From Beijerinckiaceae bacterium (GTDB lineage Bacteria > Pseudomonadota > Alphaproteobacteria > Rhizobiales > Beijerinckiaceae), in NCBI GenBank assembly GCA_947478405.1, contig CANJVX010000015.1:1-60083 (forward strand): a stretch of DNA of 60,083 nt, given 5' to 3'. Position 1 is the stretch's first letter. Each line of letters begins with the position of its first letter. Position numbers and translations under genes: made by a program. Under the pieces are notes generated by a model that searched no databases, was not told where the DNA came from, and worked only from the letters and a program-made list of their open reading frames with translations. Of this stretch, positions 33,142 through 41,838 are shown one piece after another.

Positions 33142-34016
33142 GCGAGATGAAAAAAGCGCTGCTCCTGCCCAATCCTGACAATCCGCGTCTGACAGAAGCG
33201 GTCACGGGCATCGACCACACAGGCGCACCTGTTGATATTCGTGTGCCGGTCGAGCGCGCGCTGACGCTCTATCTCAATGCGCAAGAAATCGTCACGATGA
33301 TGACGATCAATGATTACCCCGAATATCTGGCACTCGGCTATCTCCTCAACCAGAATATGCTGAAGCCCGATGATGTCGTGACAGAAGTCGAATATGATGA
33401 CGAACTCGAAGTCGTCGTTGTGCGCACGCAGCGCGGCACCAATTATGAGCAAAAGCTCAAGAAGAAAACCCTCACCTCCGGCTGCGCCCAAGGCACAGCC
33501 TTTGGGGATCTGATGGAATCGATTGAAGGTGCAAATCTGCCGCAAGCGGAATTACGCACCAGCTGGCTTTATGAACTCACGCACAAGATCAACACCACGC
33601 CCTCGCTCTATCTGACAGCGGGCGCGATACATGGCTGCGTGCTCTGCGAAAAGGGCGAGCCTATTTGCTATATGGAAGATGTCGGCCGCCACAATGCGGT
33701 CGACAAAATTGCCGGCTGGATGTTTCGTGAAAAAATCGATCCGGCCAACAAGATTTTCTATACAACCGGTCGCCTCACCTCGGAAATGGTCATCAAGACC
33801 GTGCGCATGGGGATTCCCATTCTAGTCTCGCGCTCGGGTTTCACAGCTTGGGGTGTGGAGCTGGCGCGCCAAGTTGGCCTCACTTTGATTGGCCGCGCGA
33901 AGGGCAAGCGTTTCATCGCACTGGCTGGGCAAGAGCGCATCACCTTTGATCAGGATCTCGCCTTTGTTGCAGAGGAGAGCATGCGCACACGCCGCAAGGG
34001 AGGCGATGATGACTGA
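33138..34016 (+). CDS. fdhD: Formate dehydrogenase accessory sulfurtransferase FdhD
   Basis: 292 residues. It transfers sulfur from a cysteine desulfurase to the molybdenum cofactor, needed for FDH activity. Signatures are [18 protein letters not shown], the loop cysteine in [11 protein letters not shown] near residue 115 (one Cys rather than the CxxC of E. coli), [31 protein letters not shown] and [16 protein letters not shown]. The GTG start at 33138 overlaps the mrp stop; an ATG at 33147 is a close alternative. It overlaps mobA by eight bases. Confidence 0.96.
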   Translation: MSEMKKALLLPNPDNPRLTEAVTGIDHTGAPVDIRVPVERALTLYLNAQEIVTMMTINDYPEYLALGYLLNQNMLKPDDVVTEVEYDDELEVVVVRTQRGTNYEQKLKKKTLTSGCAQGTAFGDLMESIEGANLPQAELRTSWLYELTHKINTTPSLYLTAGAIHGCVLCEKGEPICYMEDVGRHNAVDKIAGWMFREKIDPANKIFYTTGRLTSEMVIKTVRMGIPILVSRSGFTAWGVELARQVGLTLIGRAKGKRFIALAGQERITFDQDLAFVAEESMRTRRKGGDDD

Positions 34017-34617
34017 TACGCTCGGCGTCATTCTCGCAGGCGGATTGTCACGGCGCATGGGTGGCGGCGACAAGCCGATGCGCGAAATTGCAGGCCGCAC
34101 CATTCTCCAGCGCGTCATTGATCGCTTAAGCCCGCAGTGCTCAAACCTTATTCTCAATGCCAATGGCGATCCTGCGCGCTTTACATCTTTCGGCCTCATA
34201 GTTGTGGCCGATGATGTGCCCGATTTTGCCGGACCTCTGGCTGGCATTCTCGCCGCACTCGATTGGGCCGCGCTGCACCGTCCCGAAACGCAATGGGTTG
34301 TGAGTGCGGCCGCTGACTGCCCCTTTCTGCCGCGCGATCTCGCCGCAAAGTTTCATGCGGCTCGCGCCGAGGAAGAGGCCAAGCTCTGCGTCGCGCGCTC
34401 TGATGGACAGACGCATCCCGTGATTGGATTGTGGAGCGTGAGCCTGCGCCATGATCTGCGCAAAGCCTTGGTCGAAGAAGATTGCCGCAAGATCGACCGC
34501 TGGACGGCGCGTCATGCCTTGGCAACAGTTGATTGGCCAACCATGCCGCTTGATCCCTTCTTCAACGCCAATACACCGCATGATTTGGCAGAAGCAGAAC
34601 GCCTCACAGCATTGTAA
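34009..34617 (+). CDS. mobA: Molybdenum cofactor guanylyltransferase MobA
   Basis: 202 residues. It links GMP to molybdopterin to form the MGD cofactor of formate dehydrogenase. The GTP-binding loop is [15 protein letters not shown] near the N-terminus, followed by [17 protein letters not shown] and [11 protein letters not shown]. The ATG at 34009 has GGGAGG five bases upstream inside fdhD; an adjacent ATG at 34006 is too close. The 3' end overlaps the convergent MoeA-PBP gene by 14 bases. Confidence 0.95.
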   Translation: MTDTLGVILAGGLSRRMGGGDKPMREIAGRTILQRVIDRLSPQCSNLILNANGDPARFTSFGLIVVADDVPDFAGPLAGILAALDWAALHRPETQWVVSAAADCPFLPRDLAAKFHAARAEEEAKLCVARSDGQTHPVIGLWSVSLRHDLRKALVEEDCRKIDRWTARHALATVDWPTMPLDPFFNANTPHDLAEAERLTAL

Positions 34618-36598
34618 GATTAAGCTCGTCATTGCGAGGAGGCCGTAGGCCGATTCGCAATGACGGAGCTGGAGTGAATCCTGCTGCAACAAGTGCATCT
34701 TGTGTCTCGGCTGAAGCGAGAGACGCCAAAAGCGCCTGCACCGCAGGCTTATTCTTGTGAGCACTCACCAACGCCAAGTCATAATGCTCTTGTGCAAAGG
34801 GCAAAAAAGCCAAGCCATAGGCCTCGGCCACAGGTGCAATCGTCATGCCCCAATCGGCGCGCCCCTGCGTCACGGCCGCCGCTACAGCATTATGCGCCTT
34901 GGGCTGATTCCAATAGCCTTCCGGCCTCACGCCAGCCAGCAATCGGTCCAGCAAAATGCGCGTGCCGGCCCCCGGATTGCGATTGACCATCAGACACTGG
35001 GGATCAGCAATTGCCTTGGCCACAGCCGAGCGCGCATCAAGCCCAAGAAAGCGCGCATCATCCTTTCGATAGACGATGCCCTGCATGCGGCGCCAGCCTT
35101 CAACCAGCTCCAGCCCCTCGCTCAGGAAGGGCCTGTTATAGGTCTCGCTCTTGTCATCAAACAGATGAATGGGCGCGACATCACATTCGCCGCGCTTGGC
35201 CGCTGCCAATCCACCAAGCGACCCCACTGCAATAATGCGCGTGGCAAAGCCGCCCTGCGCCACCGGCGCAATGGCAATATCAAGCCCTGTGCAATGCGAA
35301 CCAATGATGGTGAGATCAGGCACGCGCAAATGCGGCGTGAACAAAGTCACCTCTGCTTGCGTGCCAGAAGGCATATGGTCAGCCAAAGCATCAATGCGCA
35401 AGAAACCATCGGCCTGCGCAAAGCTCGTAATCGCGCCTGAACCTTTGCCTGTCGGATAGGCCAGCAGGCCATCCGCACCTTCAACCAGCGCAACCATGAC
35501 GAATTCAGCGCGGCCCAGTTCAGAGGCAATGCGCACCGGCACACGCGCCTCAACTTTCGCATCCTTGCGCGCGGGCAATCCTGCCATGCGGCGCAAGACG
35601 GGCACGATCATGTCATGAAACGTAAACATGGCTGACGTGGGAAAGCCGGGAAGAATCACCACGGGCTTGCCATCGCACACAGCCAGACACAAAGGCTTGC
35701 CGGGCTTTAGTGCGACACCGTGGGCAATAATGCCGGGCTTTCCTAGCCGTGCAATGATGCGATGGGTGAAATCGCCTGCACCCTTGGATGTCCCACCCGA
35801 CAAGATCAGCAGATCATGTTGGGAAAGTGCATCACGCATTGCGGCTTCAAGTGCAGCTTCATCATCGGCGACATGACCAAGAAAATGCGCCTTGCCACCA
35901 TTCTCATTCACTGCCGCAGTGACGATCGGCCCATTGGTATCGAATATCTGGGCAGGTGCGAGCGCACCACCTGGCTGCACCAATTCATCACCCGTCGAGA
36001 GAATGGCAACACGCGGTGTACGCGTAACGTTGATCTGCGCAATGCCACACGCCGCCAGCATGCCAATCTCACGTGCGCCCACCACCACGCCTGCGCGCAG
36101 CACGGTTTCCCCGCGCGCCATGTCGGTGCCAGCTGACGAGATGAATTGTCCGGGGCTGACAGCGCGGCGCACATCAATGCCACCAGCGACGGGTTGCGTC
36201 TGCTCGATCATGACAATCGCATCTGCCCCACGCGGCACGGGACCACCTGTGGCAATGGGCGTGGCCGTCATGGGTGATACACGCAATTTTGGCGCTATGC
36301 CGCAGGCAATCACTTCGTCATTCAGCTTCAGCCTCGAAGGGCTTGCTTCGCTGGCTTGCATCACATCAGCCGCGCGCAATGCAAAGCCATCGACATTAGA
36401 GCGATCAAAGGGCGGCACATCAATGGGGGCGCCTACATCTTGCGCCAGAGCGCGGCCCAAGGCTTGCTGCAAGCCGACGCGCTCGGTGAGTGTGGCGCGC
36501 GGAAACAGAACCGCATCAAATCGCGCCATAGCCTCTTCGCGCGAAAGAATGGTCAGGAACTGGTCCTGCGCGAGACTGGCATCGGGCTTTGTTGTCAT
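34604..36598 (-). CDS. MoeA fused to a C-terminal periplasmic-binding-like (PBP) domain
   Basis: 664 residues. Residues 1 to about 415 are a full Moe[60 protein letters not shown]. Residues from about 430 form a PBP-like domain ([74 protein letters not shown]) related to molybdate/tungstate-type binding proteins, but cytoplasmic. It may sense or hold the oxyanion for insertion. It overlaps the truncated MoeA-like gene by four bases and is last in the tup operon. The final codons are read through dispersed repeat copy G, giving an odd C-terminal tail ([14 protein letters not shown]). Confidence 0.9.
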   Translation of the reverse strand: MTTKPDASLAQDQFLTILSREEAMARFDAVLFPRATLTERVGLQQALGRALAQDVGAPIDVPPFDRSNVDGFALRAADVMQASEASPSRLKLNDEVIACGIAPKLRVSPMTATPIATGGPVPRGADAIVMIEQTQPVAGGIDVRRAVSPGQFISSAGTDMARGETVLRAGVVVGAREIGMLAACGIAQINVTRTPRVAILSTGDELVQPGGALAPAQIFDTNGPIVTAAVNENGGKAHFLGHVADDEAALEAAMRDALSQHDLLILSGGTSKGAGDFTHRIIARLGKPGIIAHGVALKPGKPLCLAVCDGKPVVILPGFPTSAMFTFHDMIVPVLRRMAGLPARKDAKVEARVPVRIASELGRAEFVMVALVEGADGLLAYPTGKGSGAITSFAQADGFLRIDALADHMPSGTQAEVTLFTPHLRVPDLTIIGSHCTGLDIAIAPVAQGGFATRIIAVGSLGGLAAAKRGECDVAPIHLFDDKSETYNRPFLSEGLELVEGWRRMQGIVYRKDDARFLGLDARSAVAKAIADPQCLMVNRNPGAGTRILLDRLLAGVRPEGYWNQPKAHNAVAAAVTQGRADWGMTIAPVAEAYGLAFLPFAQEHYDLALVSAHKNKPAVQALLASLASAETQDALVAAGFTPAPSLRIGLRPPRNDELNLTML
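34627..34665. repeat. Dispersed palindromic repeat, copy G (short form, inside coding sequence)
   Basis: Only the outer arms remain: CGTCATTGCGAGGAGG and ATTCGCAATGACG around a short GGCC-containing centre. The inner arms found in other copies are deleted. It lies within the 3' end of the MoeA-PBP gene and just after mobA. Confidence 0.78.
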
Positions 36599-37584
36599 GC
36601 GGGGACCGGAAAAGCTTCGAGTTCATCGCCCGCGCCCACGCCTTCGCTGGCAGCCGCGATCACAGCGACATGTGTGGCGCGCAGGAGAGATTGCAAGGGC
36701 AGATCACCCAAAGCCAGAGGCACAAAGCGCCCCTCCTCCGCGCGCAAGGCAACCATTTCAGCCACACCTACACGGCTCGCAATCTTTTGCGCCAGCGGCA
36801 AGCGCGTGCGCGCCCGCTGATGCCCGAAAAGCTGATCCAGCGCCGGCAGAATGAAAGCAACCCATGCAGCCACAACCAGATCAGCGCGCGGCGGAAGGTT
36901 GATCATCAGCGTGCCGTCGTAGATCGACAAAGTAATGTCGCGTCCCGGCTCAAGAGCCAGTTGATCGGCAAAAATCTCACCCTGTGCTGCGCCAATCTTC
37001 AAAACGAAATCAGGCGCGCCCTCCAGAACAACGCCCTCGCGCACAAGCCAGGCTGCGATCATAGCTTTGATCGGCCCCTCATCACCCTGCAACGATATGA
37101 CGGGCACACGCACATGCACATGTGTCTGCTCTGCAGCATGCAAGGCGGGCATGGTCATCGCGGAAAGCCTGTCGCCAGCCCGCAAGATCAGCGTGCCTGA
37201 CGCAAGATCCTCACCCGCGCGACGCAGATTTTCACCCGGAAAACTTTCCACCAGGGCCTGCGGCAGCGGCCCCTCGAGATCAAGCCCGCTCGCCACGACA
37301 AGACAATCGCAATCGTCTGGCACAGCATCGCCTGCGGCGATGAAGGGGGGCACTGAGGCCAGCAACACCGGCGCATAAGAGGAGGCTCCCACAATTTCAT
37401 CCGCGCGCAAGGCATAGCCATCGCGCAAGGCGATGGCGCGCGCGGGGATCGCCTGCGTTATCACCACATCCTGCGCAACTATGCAGCCCAGCGCAGAAGT
37501 AGGCGTGAGCACACGCGCAGGCACCGGCGTTAGCCGGGCAAGCAAGCGGTCAAGTGCATCCTGATAAGAGGTGAGAGCAATCAT
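36595..37584 (-). CDS. Truncated or divergent MoeA-like molybdopterin-binding protein
   Basis: 329 residues. The N-terminal MoeA features are recognisable: SYQDALDRLLARL, GCIVAQDVVITQAIPARAIALRDGYALRADEIV, and the beta-domain GENLRRAGEDLASGTLILRAGDRL. The C-terminal molybdopterin-binding half lacks the expected STGDE, SGGTSxG and LPGxPxS motifs, so it is unlikely to insert metal by itself. The start at 37584 (MIALTS) is chosen because the longer form adds a Pro-rich non-family tail. It lies between tupA (53 bases upstream) and MoeA-PBP (four-base overlap). It may be a non-catalytic partner of the fusion protein. Confidence 0.82.
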   Translation of the reverse strand: MIALTSYQDALDRLLARLTPVPARVLTPTSALGCIVAQDVVITQAIPARAIALRDGYALRADEIVGASSYAPVLLASVPPFIAAGDAVPDDCDCLVVASGLDLEGPLPQALVESFPGENLRRAGEDLASGTLILRAGDRLSAMTMPALHAAEQTHVHVRVPVISLQGDEGPIKAMIAAWLVREGVVLEGAPDFVLKIGAAQGEIFADQLALEPGRDITLSIYDGTLMINLPPRADLVVAAWVAFILPALDQLFGHQRARTRLPLAQKIASRVGVAEMVALRAEEGRFVPLALGDLPLQSLLRATHVAVIAAASEGVGAGDELEAFPVPA

Positions 37585-37637
37585 TGCACAAGGTGTAGCG
37601 CGGGCGGGCAGGCTTGGAAACCCGCCGGCCGGCAAGC

Positions 37638-38459
37638 TTATTTGTTGGCGTTGGGGAAGAAGAGCTGCTGTCCCTCGATCTTGTAATCGGCAATCACCTT
37701 TTGACCCTCTGCTGAAAGCACATAATCAACAAAGGCCTGACCGAGGGCGACTTTCACATGGGGGTGCTTGGCGGGGTTCACCAGCATCACGCCATATTGA
37801 TTGAACAATCTGGTGTCGCCTTCAACCGCAATGGCAAGACCATCCTTGCCCTTGAAGGAAATCCAAGTGGCGCGATCTGACAGGAGATAGGCACCCATAG
37901 CCTTGGCCGTATTGAGCGCCGCGCCCATGCCTTGGCCAATCTCCTTGTACCAATCCGCCTTTCCACCGGCCGGGTCGAGACCCGCCGCTTTCCACAAATC
38001 CAGCTCAGCCAGATGCGTGCCAGACTTGTCGCCGCGCGAGACAAACGGCGCCGCCTTGGCCTTAATAGCTTTTAAGCTTGCGACAATATCTTTTGAACCT
38101 TTAACGCCTGCAGGATCGCTAGCGGGACCAATCAGCACGAAGTCATTATACATCACGTCTAACCGCTTCACGCCGAAACCTTCAGCGAGAAACTTTTCTT
38201 CTGCCGATTTTGCGTGGACGAAAACCACATCCGCATCGCCGCGCCGCGCCGTATCAAGTGCTTGGCCTGTACCTTGCGCAATGACCTTCACATCAATGCC
38301 GGTCTTGGCCTTAAAGGCAGGAAGCAGATGATTGAACAGACCAGAATCCTGCGTCGACGTGGTCGAGGCGATGGTGATGGTTTTATCCTGTGCGCACACT
38401 GACGAGAAAGTGGCGAGCGATAGAGCTGTGGCTGTGAAGACTATTTTCAGAAAATTCAT
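37638..38459 (-). CDS. tupA: Tungstate/molybdate ABC transporter substrate-binding protein TupA
   Basis: Periplasmic oxyanion-binding protein, 273 residues, with a signal peptide ending SSVCAQ. The TupA signature TTST occurs in ITIASTTSTQDSGLFNHLLPAF, followed by GTGQALDTARRGDADVVFVHAK and FVSRGDKSGTHLAELDLW. TupA proteins favour tungstate over molybdate. It follows tupC by one base. A nearby formate dehydrogenase would be a direct consumer of the metal. Confidence 0.93.
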   Translation of the reverse strand: MNFLKIVFTATALSLATFSSVCAQDKTITIASTTSTQDSGLFNHLLPAFKAKTGIDVKVIAQGTGQALDTARRGDADVVFVHAKSAEEKFLAEGFGVKRLDVMYNDFVLIGPASDPAGVKGSKDIVASLKAIKAKAAPFVSRGDKSGTHLAELDLWKAAGLDPAGGKADWYKEIGQGMGAALNTAKAMGAYLLSDRATWISFKGKDGLAIAVEGDTRLFNQYGVMLVNPAKHPHVKVALGQAFVDYVLSAEGQKVIADYKIEGQQLFFPNANK

Positions 38460-38460
38460 T

Positions 38461-39177
38461 TTATCTCTCTATGATCAAATCGCCGCGCAGGAATTTTTCA
38501 GCCTGCTCGGTCTGGGCCCGCTGAAAGAAAGACACAGCAGACGTCGTTTCAAGAATCTGCCCGCGATGAAGAAAAACAATGTCGCCTGCAAGCCGGCGTG
38601 CTTGGCCCAGATCATGGGACGCAATGACAATTTTGATGCCCTCATCTGCAGCCCTGGCGATCAATTGCTCGATTGCCAATGTTGCGGAAGGATCTAGGCT
38701 GGCGGTCGGCTCATCCAGAATGAGCAGCTCTGGCGAGCGCGCCAAAGCGCGCGCAAAGGCAAGTTTTTGTCTCTCGCCGCCCGACAGGCGTCGCGCAGGA
38801 CGATCCGCCAGATCAACCAAGCCGACAAGTTCGAGCAATTGCGTGCAATTCTTGTCTTGCTGCGACTTTTCGATACCAGCCTGCTCCAGTGCATAAAGCA
38901 GATTGGCCGCTACGGAGCGGCGCAACAACACGGGATGCTGGAATACCATGGCACGGCGGCGGGGTGCTGGATCATGCGATCCGTTCCACTCAATTGTGCC
39001 TGATGTTGGCGTCATGAGCCCCATCAGAAACCGCAAAAGTGTTGTCTTGCCGGACCCATTCGGCCCCATAAGGAACGTCGGCGCACCCGCACGCAAAACA
39101 AGATCAATGCCCCGCAAGATCGGGGTGGCGGCAGCTGAAAAAGAAACATGCGAAAGTTTGATTGGCAGATCACTCAT
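38461..39177 (-). CDS. tupC: Tungstate ABC transporter ATP-binding protein TupC
   Basis: 238-residue ABC ATPase. The Walker A motif is FLMGPNGSGKTTLLRFLMGL, the signature LSGGERQKLAFARALA, and Walker B is LLILDEPTASLDPSA with the switch His in VIASHDLG. Its ATG overlaps the tupB stop by four bases. It energises oxyanion import together with TupB and TupA. Confidence 0.93.
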   Translation of the reverse strand: MSDLPIKLSHVSFSAAATPILRGIDLVLRAGAPTFLMGPNGSGKTTLLRFLMGLMTPTSGTIEWNGSHDPAPRRRAMVFQHPVLLRRSVAANLLYALEQAGIEKSQQDKNCTQLLELVGLVDLADRPARRLSGGERQKLAFARALARSPELLILDEPTASLDPSATLAIEQLIARAADEGIKIVIASHDLGQARRLAGDIVFLHRGQILETTSAVSFFQRAQTEQAEKFLRGDLIIER

Positions 39178-39866
39178 CCGATCCGCCTTTCTGCATAAAG
39201 GCGCAAACCCCAGGCGCTGGCATTAATGGCAAAGACAATCGTGATGAGAATGAGCCCCAGCCCCATCGCCAAAGGCAGATCGCCTTTGGATGTTTCCAGC
39301 GCAATCGACGTCGTCATCACGCGGGTGAAGCCGTTGATATTCCCACCCACAATCATTACGGCACCAACTTCGGCGGCCGCACGTCCAAAGCCCGCAAGAA
39401 GAACCGTCACCAGCGCAACGCGTGCGTCATAGAGAAGCGTTATCAGCCGCGCGAATGGCTTGACACCCATGGCATTGAGCTCGTCACGATATTCAACCCA
39501 AAGATCTTCAACGCTTTGGCGCGTGAGCGCGGCGATGATCGGCGTAATCAGCACGGCTTGCGCGATCACCATGGCGGTGGGGGTGAAGAGAAGACCAAAC
39601 GACCCCAACGGCCCCGAACGCGACAAAAGCAGAAAGACAGCCAGCCCCACAACCACCGGCGGCAGGCCCATAAAAGCATTGAGTATGACAATAAGCAGCG
39701 CGCGGCCCGGGAACCGCGTCAGCGCCACAAGCCCGCCCAAAGGCATGCCAATGAGAGCCGCCAAAGCGACCGCGCTCAGGCTGACCACCAGCGACAGGCG
39801 GACGATGTTGTAAAGCGCCGGATCACCCGAGAGGACGAGCTGCAAGGCGCCAGAACCTTCATTCAT
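39174..39866 (-). CDS. tupB: Tungstate ABC transporter permease TupB
   Basis: About 230-residue inner-membrane permease with several helices (SLVVSLSAVALAALIGMPLGG, LLIVILNAFMGLPPVVVGLAVF). The cytoplasmic coupling loop is RDELNAMGVKPFARLITLLYDARVALVTVLLAGFGRAAAEVGAV. The start at 39866 (MNEGSG) is chosen because GGAG lies six bases upstream; ATG 39872 and TTG 39878 are alternatives. It is the first gene of tupBCA-moeA-like-moeA-PBP. Confidence 0.92.
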   Translation of the reverse strand: MNEGSGALQLVLSGDPALYNIVRLSLVVSLSAVALAALIGMPLGGLVALTRFPGRALLIVILNAFMGLPPVVVGLAVFLLLSRSGPLGSFGLLFTPTAMVIAQAVLITPIIAALTRQSVEDLWVEYRDELNAMGVKPFARLITLLYDARVALVTVLLAGFGRAAAEVGAVMIVGGNINGFTRVMTTSIALETSKGDLPLAMGLGLILITIVFAINASAWGLRLYAERRIG

Positions 39867-39884
39867 GGCCATCTCCAACCGCCA

Positions 39885-39913
39885 GATAAGGTTCTTGTTA
39901 CTAAAAAAGTCAA
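39885..39913 (-). promoter_or_regulatory. Promoter of the tup operon
   Basis: On the minus strand TTGACT (39913-39908), 17 bases, then CTTATC (39890-39885). Its -35 lies only four bases from the -35 of the divergent regulator promoter, so one bound protein could affect both. Confidence 0.5.
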
Positions 39914-39917
39914 TTAC

Positions 39918-39946
39918 TTGAAAATATGCACTTTAGAACATAACAA
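39918..39946 (+). promoter_or_regulatory. Promoter of the HTH-PBP regulator gene
   Basis: TTGAAA (39918-39923), a 17-base spacer, then TAACAA (39941-39946). Transcription would begin near 39952, so the mRNA would be leaderless or nearly so before the ATG at 39954. No ribosome site is visible, in agreement. Confidence 0.5.
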
Positions 39947-39953
39947 TGCAGGC

Positions 39954-40832
39954 ATGAATTTGCTCACGACTGCCGAAGCGGCTGATTACCTGCGCCTCAA
40001 AGAACGCAAGCTCTATGAGCTTGTCTCGGAGGGCGCGATTCCCTGCTCCAAGGTGACGGGCAAATGGCTCTTTCCCCGCCATGAACTCGACCGCTGGATC
40101 TTATCGGGCCTTGCCATACCGGCGGGAATGACAGCCCGCCCTGCCCCGCCAATTGTCGGCGGCAGCCAGGATTCGCTCCTCGAATGGGCTTTGCGGGAAT
40201 CGGGCTCGGGCCTCGCCAGCCTGCCAGAGGGCAGCGAGGCAGGCGTCGAGCGCCTCTTGCGCGCTGAAGTCGTCGCGGCCGCCATTCATTATCATTCGAC
40301 CGATGTGATGGATGCAAATCCCAGCATCGTCGCGCGGCTCGCGGGCCTGCATGATGGCGTGCTCGTTTCCGTCGCGCGCCGCGAACAGGGATTGCTGGTG
40401 CCCCCCGGAAATCCAAAACAGGTTCATACACTCGGTGATGTACTCACCAAAGGCGCCAGCATGGCCGTTCGCCAAAAGGGGGCGGGCGCACAGATGCTGC
40501 TCGATGTCTTGCTGACGCGACTTGGCACCAATGTCGGCGCGCTGAACCAGATGTTGCCGCCCTGCCTGACCGGGCCCGATCTCGCCAATGCTGTGGCGAG
40601 CGGAAAGGCAGATTGCGGCATTGCCACGCGCGCAGCTGCCAAAGCCGCGCGTCTCGATTTCGTGCCGCTACAATTTGAATATTTTGATCTCGTCTTGCGG
40701 CAGGCAGATTATTTCCGCCCGCCCCTTCAAACGCTGATCAAACTTCTAAGCGGGTCTATCTTTACCCAACGCGCCGGCGAGCTCACAGGCTATGACGTGA
40801 GCCAAGCCGGCACTATTCGCTACGCACCCTGA
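39954..40832 (+). CDS. Helix-turn-helix regulator with PBP-like ligand domain, probable Mo/W-responsive
   Basis: 292 residues. An excisionase/MerR-type winged helix occupies 1-50 (LTTAEAADYLRLKERKLYELVSEGAIPCSKVTGKWLFPRHELDRWI). A PBP-like domain from about 65 to 285 includes AAIHYHSTDVMDANPSIVARL, VRQKGAGAQMLLDVLL and VASGKADCGIATRAAAKAARL. The same PBP domain type forms the C-terminus of the MoeA fusion downstream of tup. The gene is divergent from tupBCA, so it probably represses or activates that operon in response to tungstate, molybdate or a cofactor form. Its 3' end overlaps the pirin gene by 13 bases. Confidence 0.88.
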   Translation: MNLLTTAEAADYLRLKERKLYELVSEGAIPCSKVTGKWLFPRHELDRWILSGLAIPAGMTARPAPPIVGGSQDSLLEWALRESGSGLASLPEGSEAGVERLLRAEVVAAAIHYHSTDVMDANPSIVARLAGLHDGVLVSVARREQGLLVPPGNPKQVHTLGDVLTKGASMAVRQKGAGAQMLLDVLLTRLGTNVGALNQMLPPCLTGPDLANAVASGKADCGIATRAAAKAARLDFVPLQFEYFDLVLRQADYFRPPLQTLIKLLSGSIFTQRAGELTGYDVSQAGTIRYAP

Positions 40833-41701
40833 GACTCGAAATCTTCGAGACGACCCATTTTGCCGGCACGGAAATCCGCAATGGCCTGATGAATCTCCGA
40901 CTGCGTATTCATAACAAACGGGCCTTGAGCCGCAATCGGCTCGCCAATCGGCTTGCCGGAAAGCACCAGCATTTTTGCCTTGCTATCAACACGGAAGACA
41001 AGGCTCTCACCCTCTGTCGCAAACATCAAAAGACCGGGCTGGGCGATTTTGTGCTCCGCAACGTCTATCGCGCCAGAGAAAAGCGCAATCATCGCCGTGT
41101 CACCAGACGTGACATCGAGCTGCATGGCGGAGCCTTCCTTCAGCTCTACATCCCAGACATGAAGATCGGAGAAGAGCCGTGCCGGACCCTTTGCGCCAGC
41201 ATAGGCCCCTGCAATCACGCGCAAAGATCCACCCACTAAATCGACGAGCGGGATCTGCTCTTTCAAAATCGTCTGATAAGCGGGCGGGGTCGATTTATTC
41301 TTGGCGGGAAGGTTGACCCAAAGCTGCGCCATTGACACAAGGCCACCGCGCTTGCTCTGTTCGCGCGAATGAAATTCCTCATGCAAGAGACCGGCGCCGG
41401 CCGTCATCCATTGCACGTCACCGGGCCCGATCGTTCCCGCATTGCCTGCACTGTCGCGATGTTCGATCTCGCCGTCATAAACAACGGTCACCGTCTCAAA
41501 ACCACGATGGGGATGCGCACCAACACCCGGCGGCGTCTCGCGCGGCGGAAAAACATGGGGCGCTGCATAATCGAGCATGAGAAAAGGGCTCACCTCTTCG
41601 CGGAAAGCCAGATCGGCAAAGAGCGGAAAAACACGGAAGCCATCGCCCACCCAATGAGGCGCGGGGGCTGGCAAAAAAGAAACGGGCTGACGTGCGGCCA
41701 T
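40820..41701 (-). CDS. Pirin family protein
   Basis: About 293-residue bicupin-like pirin. The N-terminal metal site is seen in GVGAHPHRGFETVTVVYDGEIEHRDSAGN and LHEEFHS (His, His, His, Glu type), with PGDVQWMTAGAGLLHEE as the family signature. Some pirins are quercetin dioxygenases or regulators, so the role is not certain. The start at 41701 (MAARQPV) is an ATG; the longer GTG form at 41731 is less likely. It is divergent from the chromate transporter gene. Confidence 0.93.
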   Translation of the reverse strand: MAARQPVSFLPAPAPHWVGDGFRVFPLFADLAFREEVSPFLMLDYAAPHVFPPRETPPGVGAHPHRGFETVTVVYDGEIEHRDSAGNAGTIGPGDVQWMTAGAGLLHEEFHSREQSKRGGLVSMAQLWVNLPAKNKSTPPAYQTILKEQIPLVDLVGGSLRVIAGAYAGAKGPARLFSDLHVWDVELKEGSAMQLDVTSGDTAMIALFSGAIDVAEHKIAQPGLLMFATEGESLVFRVDSKAKMLVLSGKPIGEPIAAQGPFVMNTQSEIHQAIADFRAGKMGRLEDFESQGA

Positions 41702-41838
41702 GACAAATGATCCCAAATGCAGGAGCGCCACTTCTAGCTTATGCGCAGGCCATCGTCATCCTTGAAGACAGCCATGCATAGCCGGACTTTCCACAGCCGG
41801 GCTCCACCTCTATGTTGGCGACAACACAAAGGACAATA

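Noticed and set aside
4040-34665. The repeated CGTCATTGCGAG elements as a CRISPR array
   Set aside because: Copies are kilobases apart, palindromic and variable in length, with no spacer periodicity or cas genes.
39895-39946. TTGTTA ... TAACAA inverted repeat flanking the divergent tup/regulator promoters
   Set aside because: Arms are only six bases, 40 bases apart, and one arm is simply the -10 box; chance is a sufficient explanation.
39162-39953. Upstream extension of the HTH-PBP regulator frame
   Set aside because: It lies over tupB in antisense, and the helix-turn-helix domain begins exactly at 39954.
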